From NCBI GenBank assembly GCA_021234535.1, contig CM037836.1:25968769-26032768 (forward strand): DNA of 64,000 bases, given 5' to 3'. This DNA is from Stichopus chloronotus. Its lineage: Eukaryota; Echinodermata; Holothuroidea; Aspidochirotida; Stichopodidae. A program made the position numbers and the translations under genes. The notes under the pieces were generated by a model. The model was not told the DNA's origin. It ran no database searches and saw only the letters and a list, made by a program, of their open reading frames with translations. Within the stretch, counting starts at the first letter, position 1. Every line of letters starts with the position of its first letter. This document shows positions 57,501 to 64,000 of the stretch, piece by piece.

Positions 57501-60176
57501 CTGAAAGTGAAAAGGCACTAAGGAAATATTCAGTTCACCTGAACCTAGTGTGCATACAAGTTTGTCAGTATTCAGGAAATGAGCACATCTGTGACAACTC
57601 CATACTTGTGCAAGAGAAGCATTATGCATTCCGTGTAGAATTAAAACAAATTTCCACTGTGATGCTGTCTCCTTTTTGTCTTATCGAATCAACTGCAGTA
57701 AGAATCCCTTAGTATGTAGCCTCATCTTATTATTGCATTGTCTTTGATTAATGATCTCCCTTACTCACTTCATAAAGTGCAGGCATCTTCATTTACCTAC
57801 AGTATGTCAGTATACACAGTGCACTGTTACACAGTACTTGTATCAGCAGTGCACATCATCACATTGCAAATGGCATTGTAGCAATTTGTCATCACTGCCA
57901 CACAGTTTGTTTAGGTTTTGCTTGCTTCATTATCTCAGAAACATTGAATGTAATTGAAGACCCAAATTCCATATCAGCATCTTTTCCATTCTAGTCTCCA
58001 TAATGAATATTCATTACATAGTCCTCCAATCATTCTTGTCCAGTCATGCATTCAATGTGTGACTTCATTGACCTTGTTGGCCTTTGTCCTGTGTGACCCT
58101 TTAAAGCTGTCTATATTATGTGTGTGTGTACTTGTGTAGCCACAGTCTGATCAGGAAGGTGAAAGAGAGACACAAGACACTAAGAGCATACACTGCGTAG
58201 TGTGTCATGTGACGTTTAATGTAACGCAGCTTATTGATGGCTGAGAAATTTTCTCCCAGGGGGAAATGCTTCACAGCAGTGGATTTATGGGCGAGTATGT
58301 ATGGAAAGAGTGGTACTTAACACCAAACAGTATTACATGTACAGTATAGAGCAGCATGGTCATGGTCAGAGCACTGTACTTAACAAATATGTGTAGCGTT
58401 GGGTATGAAGTCAGAAAAAGTTTGTCCTTTCTCCATGTTGCATCCACTTGTATTAGTTGATCATTTTTTTTTCTTGGGTGTGTCCTGTGATTTATGTTGT
58501 CTATTTAAAAAGTATTACCCCCTTTTTAGTCAGAACTGATTTAAGCAGAGCTGTGTAGAGCCTACTAAGTACTATGAACCATCCCCTTAGTACATGATAC
58601 TGCTGTAGAACAACTTGAACAAGTTGAATACTGATTTGGCATGTGTACATACTGTAGGTTTTTCAATTTTTTAACTTAGTTCACTGATTGCTCATTGTTG
58701 TATCGCATTATTTTACCGTAGATCCATTTCTTTATTCACATCCTCTCTGTCACTGTATAAGCTCAGTAATGTACAGTATTGTAGATTTTTTGTAATGGAA
58801 CACCCCATAATGTGAAGCAAGAAAGCACAGTAAGTACTTAGTCAATTACAGACATAAAACAACTGCCTGTGGCTGCTTCAACTCTTATCATACTGCAGCT
58901 CTACCTAGGAAGCACCAGTTGCAGTGATTCCATAGTTTACCCTTAAACTAGTGTAGGACAAATTGGTAACTGTGCCACTCAGTTGACATGATCACTGCAG
59001 TGATAATGCAATAAATATGGGCCTACACAAAGGACCAAAATGGTACTGTATCATCTATATGCACCTCCACGATGGTACAAGAGATAAAGGTTATGCTGTG
59101 ATATGTCGCTTAATGTGTTTGTGTTGTTGAATATACAGAATGCATCTGGAGGCATACAGTAAAGCACTGTGAAGAGTTTTACAGTATATAAAATTTGTTG
59201 AAAGGAACCTCAAAACTTACATGAGGGAAGGGGATGGGTTTGTCCCGACTAGTTCAGTGAGACTGATATAATGGAAGATACAGAGGTCTTAGTTTGCGAG
59301 TTAGATGAACATTGTAAGATATTGTTGCCCAAGATAAAAAGGTGGTGATTGCATCCCATAGTACATAGTAGGTGTTAATGTATCATAATACCTGGAGCAG
59401 AAGCTCCATGTAACATGAGACCTGCGGGACTTGCTTTTCCCTATGTACCTGAGTTAGTAAGAGACTGTCCTACTGTGTACTATCATGAAATTGCAATTGT
59501 AATTCATATAAATTGAGAAAATAAGCATTTTCAAGTAAACCCTGAAACTTTGATGTCCTAACGATGTAAACTTTGCAAACTTTGCTTGTGTATGTACCTC
59601 CCTGTCTCTCTCTCTCTCTGTGTCTGAAACTCTAAAACAAAATGTTGTTGGTGTAATTTGTCTTCTGTATACATGTAATTGTACAAGAATTGTTTCTTAT
59701 TTCTGTTGCCATTACAGTACCACTCAGTGAAATTCTTAAGACAGTGAAAAAAGCTACCTAAGAATTATTATTGAAGGAAATAATTTGTAGATAGGTGCTG
59801 TCAAGTACCTTTGTGAGAGTGACAGGATCAAGTTGAGAAAAATGTCCCTTCTGGTATTTTTTGTACAGCATGTCTGCATGTGGTTTGGGAATTGTGTGCA
59901 ATGAAAGGTAAACAAGTCACATATGGTTCATGGAAAGACAATGGAGCTACGGGATTGACGTAAACATTTCCCCAAGTCACAGACTTCTATGATAACATCT
60001 TTTCACTTCTGCTGTCATTGAAAAGCTGTAAGACAGTGGCTAGTAGAAGTTATGAAAACCCTAGTGTAGTTTTGTTTGAAACATTTAGGAAAACTGTATA
60101 CATATCAAAATAACTTGCATAATTAATGCCATATTACTACATTTGAGTAACTGCTAACTCTGTTTCTTCTCTGCAG

Positions 60177-60203
60177 GTCAAACTGCTGGACCACATCAAA
60201 GTT
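60177..60203 (+). other. 5' UTR part of the first coding exon of p66/GATAD2
   Basis: 27 nt lie between acceptor TTCTCTGCAG and the start ATG. They are open in frame (VKLLDHIKV), so an upstream in-frame start cannot be fully excluded. Confidence 0.6.
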
Positions 60204-60316
60204 ATGGATGAGATAACTGAAGAATCTGGTGGCACAACGTCTCTGAAACGACAAATTAACCATGAAGAAGACAAAGGTGCAAATGGTGATGATGCTGCAG
60301 ATTCCCCTCCAAAGAG
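60204..60316 (+). CDS. GATAD2: p66/GATAD2 coding exon 1 (residues 1-37 plus 2 nt)
   Basis: Encodes MDEITEESGGTTSLKRQINH then EDKGANGDDAADSPPK, ending in phase 2 at GTAAAT. The short N-terminal SLKR box corresponds to SQKRAL / NLLKRSL in the human paralogs. Confidence 0.9.
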
Positions 60317-63300
60317 GTAAATTTATTACCAACAACAACAGTGATTCACATTGAACAGTTGACTTTCATAATGCGGTAATTACAGGCTACTTGACTGGCA
60401 TAGGAAATAGTGACAATGAATGTCAATCTTTGGGCACATGTAAGATCCCTCATATCATGAAGCTTCTTTGAAATGCTAATACTTGCTCATCCTTTTGGCT
60501 AGTTGGTAATTTTGTGTATTGAATTAGATCTCTCTCTTATTAAAAAGTATTGATACCTTGAAAAGTTCACCCTTGTAAAGTTGCATTAATTAAGTAGAGG
60601 TGTTCAAGTGTGGATTCATAATTCTTGCCGAGTGCTGTTTTGGTGTCATCATTTTACTTTAAACTGAATAAAAGCAGTAAATGAATGTTGTATCTGTAAT
60701 TTCCTCTATGAAACATGCTTGCTGTTTTGTCCACAGACCGAAGCTTTCAGATGATTCCCAGGTAACGAACCATAAGACTTTCTCTGAGGCAGACCCTGCC
60801 AGTTTGAATGGTGCAATTGCCAAATTGAGTGACTCTGTTAATGATGTAGAAAGAAACTCTATTATACGCTCTCAGGAAACAGTAAAGCCAAACTCATCAC
60901 CTATTACAGAGAGAACATCACCATCAAATGGAGAAGGTCTCAAAATTACCACAACGGATTCTGCAGGGGATGTGCAAACCAGCAGAGAGGATAGAGATCC
61001 TCAGATGGAAGAAGATCATGTGAATGAAAATAACAAAAACACTAGAACTTTGAGAAAAGAAAATACTGTGGAAAAAGAATGTACTGAAAAAGAAGTAAGC
61101 AATGAGGTCAGTGTTAAAGAAGATGCACATAGTGAAAAGGGTGATGGGGATGGGAAGGGTGAGGAGGAAGAAGATGTTCCCATGGAAACAAGCACAGCAA
61201 ACTGTAATCAAACTAGTGAAGATAGTAATATAAGTAAAGGACAGGAAAAGGAACCTGTATCCTCACCAAGTACAAAACTAAAAAGTGACCATAGAAGTCA
61301 AGAGAAAGAAATTTTAAGTAGTGCAAAACAAGAGAAAATTGGACCGGAAAGTAAAGAGAAACATCCATCTTCCTCTTTAGAAGAGCAAGATAAGAGACGA
61401 ACTGATTTGTTGGTTAAAAAGCCAGAGAAGGAACCACATAGGAGCAGAAAGGATGTGTCAGGTAGGGGAATCTTAAACTCTACCATTGATCCAGTGAAAG
61501 GGGATGAGCTAGCTGAAGAGGAAACAATGGAAGATGAGGATGTTGAGATGGGAGAAATGATCGGAGGAAATGGGCAACGGATGACAAGAAGCAGAACCAG
61601 AAAGGCCAAGTGAGTAACATTTTTGGGAGAGCCCACCAGACATGGGGTAATCGCAATCAATTACTTTGTGAAAATTGAAAAGTAATTGTAATCACAGTCG
61701 ATAACATTGGCAAAGTAATTGTAGTCAAGGTTTAATTACGATTACATTGAATTAAAAGAAATACAAAAGAACCAAAAGTTATTTAACAATTTCTTTCAGT
61801 GCTTATTACTTATTCTGGAGTGACAATACAGCAGTCTTGTTGATCCTGCTATCTTAAATCTTCAGCAGGGCAACTTGAGTGAGAAGTTCATGGGATTCAG
61901 CAATATCCACTTAAGTGCACTTGGTTCTTTTGTTGGTACAAACAGGAATTTGTTTTTATTACTTGCACATTATGTTCACTCAACCACCCTCAACCTGAAG
62001 GCATTCTTCTTACACGACTGGTTGACTTTACAAACATTCAACACATAATAACACAATAGCAAACTGATCAAAGGCAACATTGTAATTAAGATAAACTTAG
62101 TCAATAGCTTGACTGATAAAAACTTATAGGAGCATGCGCCTAGAGATAAGAATCCCAGCAGCAGTTATTTGTTACTAGTGGCCCCTTGTTGGTATTTTGA
62201 TATATTGTTTGTAATGTTACACTTGTAAGTTATAAATCTTTACAGTGTTCTCCACAGAGTGTCAAGGAGAAGTGTCACACAGTCGTGAGATTGCCAAGTG
62301 ATTGCTGGGGAGTGGTTGAACTTGTCACCAGAAAGTTTTGATCATTGCGATTCAAAATGGTCCCACTTGGAGGAAATCATTTTCTTTTTTAAAAATGGCA
62401 GCAGCCAATTGTCCACTTCTTTTCAGCCTAGCCAGGTTTTTGTAGCCAGGACAGTATTTTTAGGGGTTGTGTGCTGTTTCAGGAGAAAATTAATTGTCAC
62501 TTGGTAGACGAGCTGCCTTCAATGATGCCCCTACCCCCAAAGAACACTGCTTTGAAATATGTGTGCCAAATTGTAGAGGTGTATTACAAATTGAGAAAAA
62601 CAGATAACCTTCCGAGTTTCCTGTGCTGTCTGTTTATGTCTTCTCTCTGTATCATTTTATTTCATTGTTTAGAGATGTATACACTTACAGATATGCAAAA
62701 GAAGATAGAAAACACATGATTGCAATCATAATTTAATCGTAATTGATTACTTTTATTTTAGATGTAATCGTAATCATAAAATCGGAGTAATTGTTATGTA
62801 ATTGCCTCAACCTTGTAGCCCACTTTGCCTATTGCATATTAACTACATGAGTATGAGGATTTTGCTATCTATGAAATAAAATAAAATGCATTGATGAAAG
62901 AAAAAAAATGAAAGTAAAATGTCCAAACTGAAGAGATAAAAGGCACCATCTGTGCTGATGGAATTTAAGCCTGTGATCCTTCATTTTCTTGGACCTACAG
63001 TATTGATATTGTAGTTTGAAAGCACTCTTTGCACCCGAATGTGTTTCCAACACAATGCAGGGTTAGAGGAATTGATACAGAATTTCATAAGTTATGGATA
63101 TTTTTGTCTTTCATTAGGGGAATTGAAGAAGCTCCTCCAAAGAGCATTTATGTGGAGCTTTCAGATGACAGTGATTATTCAGAGGACTCACCACCTGTAT
63201 CACCCTGGATAGACCCGCTGTCAAAGCTCAGCCCTGAACTTCTGAAACAGCGAGAGATGTCGACTAAGCTGCTCCGTGAAGCGCTGAGAGTCCAAGAAAG

Positions 63301-64000
63301 TAAACTTCTGTTTCTCAAGAAGGTCAAGCAGAATCAACAACAGCCAGTATTTCAGCAGGCCAGTACAAACCATCCACCAACAAATCTTTCACAAAACAGA
63401 GTTGTACTCCAAACTCTCAACTCTGCAGCTCCATCAAACCCTCAGTTACACCTACAGCCCAATAGGGGGCGTCCAACAATGGGCAAACCTGGATTCCCAG
63501 CAAGCCAACAACATATTGGGCAGAGACAACAGATGCCACTGCTTATACGTGGGTCAACCCCTCAAGGGACCAGAAATGTTCAGTCTGGGCATTCTGGTCC
63601 ACCACCTTTGTTGTTGGTACATGATAACAAAAACACCCATAGCAGCCAAATCAGTCAAAACAGATCTGCTGGCCAACACCAGATGGCCCGTCAGCATACT
63701 GTCCAAAACAACTCACTTGTTCAAAAGCGGCAGGGTATTCATGTTACCAATCAACAAATTGCCCACCAGCAGAACAGAACTGTAAGCAACTCTGCACCTG
63801 TGCCAGAACCCCAGTCAGCAGCAAGCCGCCAAGCAGCTGCCAAGTTGGCCCTACGGAAGCAACTGGAAAAGACCCTGCTGCAAATTCCTCCTCCTAAACC
63901 TCCCCCTCCTGAGCTGCATTTCTTGCCCAGTGCAGCAAACAGTGAATTCATCATCTTAGTAGGCTTGGAGGAGGTTGTGAATACAATCCTCAATCTTGGT
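60204..64000 (+). CDS. GATAD2: transcriptional repressor p66 (GATAD2A/B ortholog), NuRD subunit, 5' part; runs off window
   Basis: p66/GATAD2 proteins bind MBD2/MBD3 through a coiled coil and bring CHD-type remodeler into the NuRD repressor complex in the nucleus. Coding exons are 60204-60316, 60737-61609 and 63118-64000 (open at the edge), giving 623 residues so far. Residues 1-20 (MDEITEESGG...SLKR) resemble the starts of human GATAD2B and GATAD2A. SPPKRPKL near 34-41 is a likely nuclear localisation signal. Residues 39-329 are acidic, Lys/Glu/Ser-rich and disordered. Residues 339-353 (IYVELSDDSD) resemble the human IVLSDNE motif. CR1, the coiled coil, spans about 367-402 (LLREALRVQESKLLFLKK). 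A Gln/Asn/Pro-rich linker follows. CR2 begins at about 565 (SRQAAAKLALRKQLEKTL, IPPPKPPPPELHFLPSAANS). The GATA zinc finger lies beyond the window. The gene is single in this lineage by assumption, so A versus B is not assigned. Confidence 0.96.
60737..61609 (+). CDS. GATAD2: p66/GATAD2 coding exon 2 (residues 38-328 plus 2 nt)
   Basis: A single 873-nt exon that completes an Arg codon and encodes PKLSDDSQVTNHKTF. It then runs through a Glu/Lys/Ser/Asp-rich disordered region to MTRSRTRKAK. The donor GTGAGT splits the last Lys codon; without splicing a TGA follows at once. Acceptor is TGTCCACAG. Confidence 0.94.
61645..61765. repeat. TAATTGTAATCG-type word cluster, left
   Basis: Repeats of GTAATTGTAATC, AAGTAATTGTAGTC and TTAATTACGATTAC. 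The same vocabulary reappears at 62715-62805 in mixed orientation. The pair could be the termini of a ~1.15-kb element. Confidence 0.6.
62715..62805. repeat. TAATTGTAATCG-type word cluster, right
   Basis: Contains TTAATCGTAATTGATTACTT, TGTAATCGTAATCATAA and GTAATTGTTATGTAATTG. Confidence 0.6.
63118..64000 (+). CDS. GATAD2: p66/GATAD2 coding exon 3, partial at window edge (residues 329-623)
   Basis: Acceptor TTCATTAG. Encodes the SUMO-interaction-like motif, CR1 coiled coil, Gln-rich linker and start of CR2. It is open to the last base (GGT, Gly). The final residues EFIILVGLEEVV match human EFIYLVGLEEVV. Confidence 0.96.

Larger units (their letters stand above)
36720..60176 (+). other. presumed long first intron of p66/GATAD2
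   Basis: No coding exon was recognised in about 23 kb. The DNA is AT-rich, strikingly poor in CpG and rich in TACTGTA/TACAGTA words. CpG-rich exceptions coincide with insertions or arrays at 38.2, 42.7 and 47-48.3 kb. Other contents are the repeats at 44.4-44.9 and 46.9 kb, the TTAA-flanked element at 51.5 kb and the LINE at 52.1-54.6 kb. Reading it as one intron depends on the unproven first exon. Confidence 0.4.
61610..63117 (+). other. p66/GATAD2 intron between coding exons 2 and 3
   Basis: GTGAGT to ATTAG. It contains two clusters of TAATTGTAATC / GATTACAATTA-type words (61645-61765 and 62715-62805) that bracket about 1 kb. No coding exon was recognised. Confidence 0.8.

Noticed and set aside
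1..64000. tRNA, rRNA or CRISPR array
   Set aside because: Only a decayed SINE B box (15447) was found. No complete tRNA fold, rRNA segment or regularly spaced prokaryotic repeat array is visible. The 28.65-kb palindrome array has irregular spacing and no unique equal-length spacers.

Overview
The window is eukaryotic nuclear DNA, AT-rich, with short exons bounded by GT-AG introns and many interspersed repeats. Two protein-coding genes can be reconstructed, both on the + strand. The protein sequences, introns mostly of 0.3-1.5 kb, patchy CpG depletion and repeat types suggest a marine invertebrate deuterostome. My best guess is an echinoderm, possibly a sea cucumber. That assignment is inference, because no species-diagnostic marker is visible.

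Region by region: 1-4.3 kb is repeat-rich intergenic DNA (AT microsatellite, CAAGTC-rich blocks, a long hairpin, a 150-bp tandem duplication). 4616-18358 is a complete 16-exon gene for MAU2/SCC4, the cohesin-loader subunit; the spliced exons give 616 residues and include an 18-nt microexon. 18.4-36.6 kb is intergenic, with its probable 3' UTR first, then dispersed repeats, a striking palindrome-array element at 28.65-29.10 kb, and one unassigned intronless small ORF on the minus strand at 32.0-32.3 kb. A candidate promoter and noncoding first exon for the second gene lies near 36.6-36.7 kb. 36.7-60.2 kb is CpG-poor and is probably that gene's long first intron. It carries a 1.3-kb hAT-type insertion, a 227-bp CAGGG-ended element, a TTAA-flanked element, a cruciform-like array and a decayed LINE. 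60204-64000 holds the first three coding exons (623 residues) of a p66/GATAD2 protein, the NuRD subunit that contacts MBD proteins; the gene runs off the right edge just before its expected GATA zinc finger.

Both genes encode chromatin factors: MAU2 with NIPBL loads cohesin, and p66/GATAD2 belongs to the NuRD deacetylase-remodeler. They are adjacent in the same order and orientation as human MAU2-GATAD2A on 19p13.11, so the window appears to preserve ancient microsynteny. The most interesting non-genic items are the palindrome-array element at 28.65 kb, the cruciform-like array at 42.7 kb, the nested hAT insertion at 47 kb, and tandem copies of a real splice donor in MAU2 intron 8.
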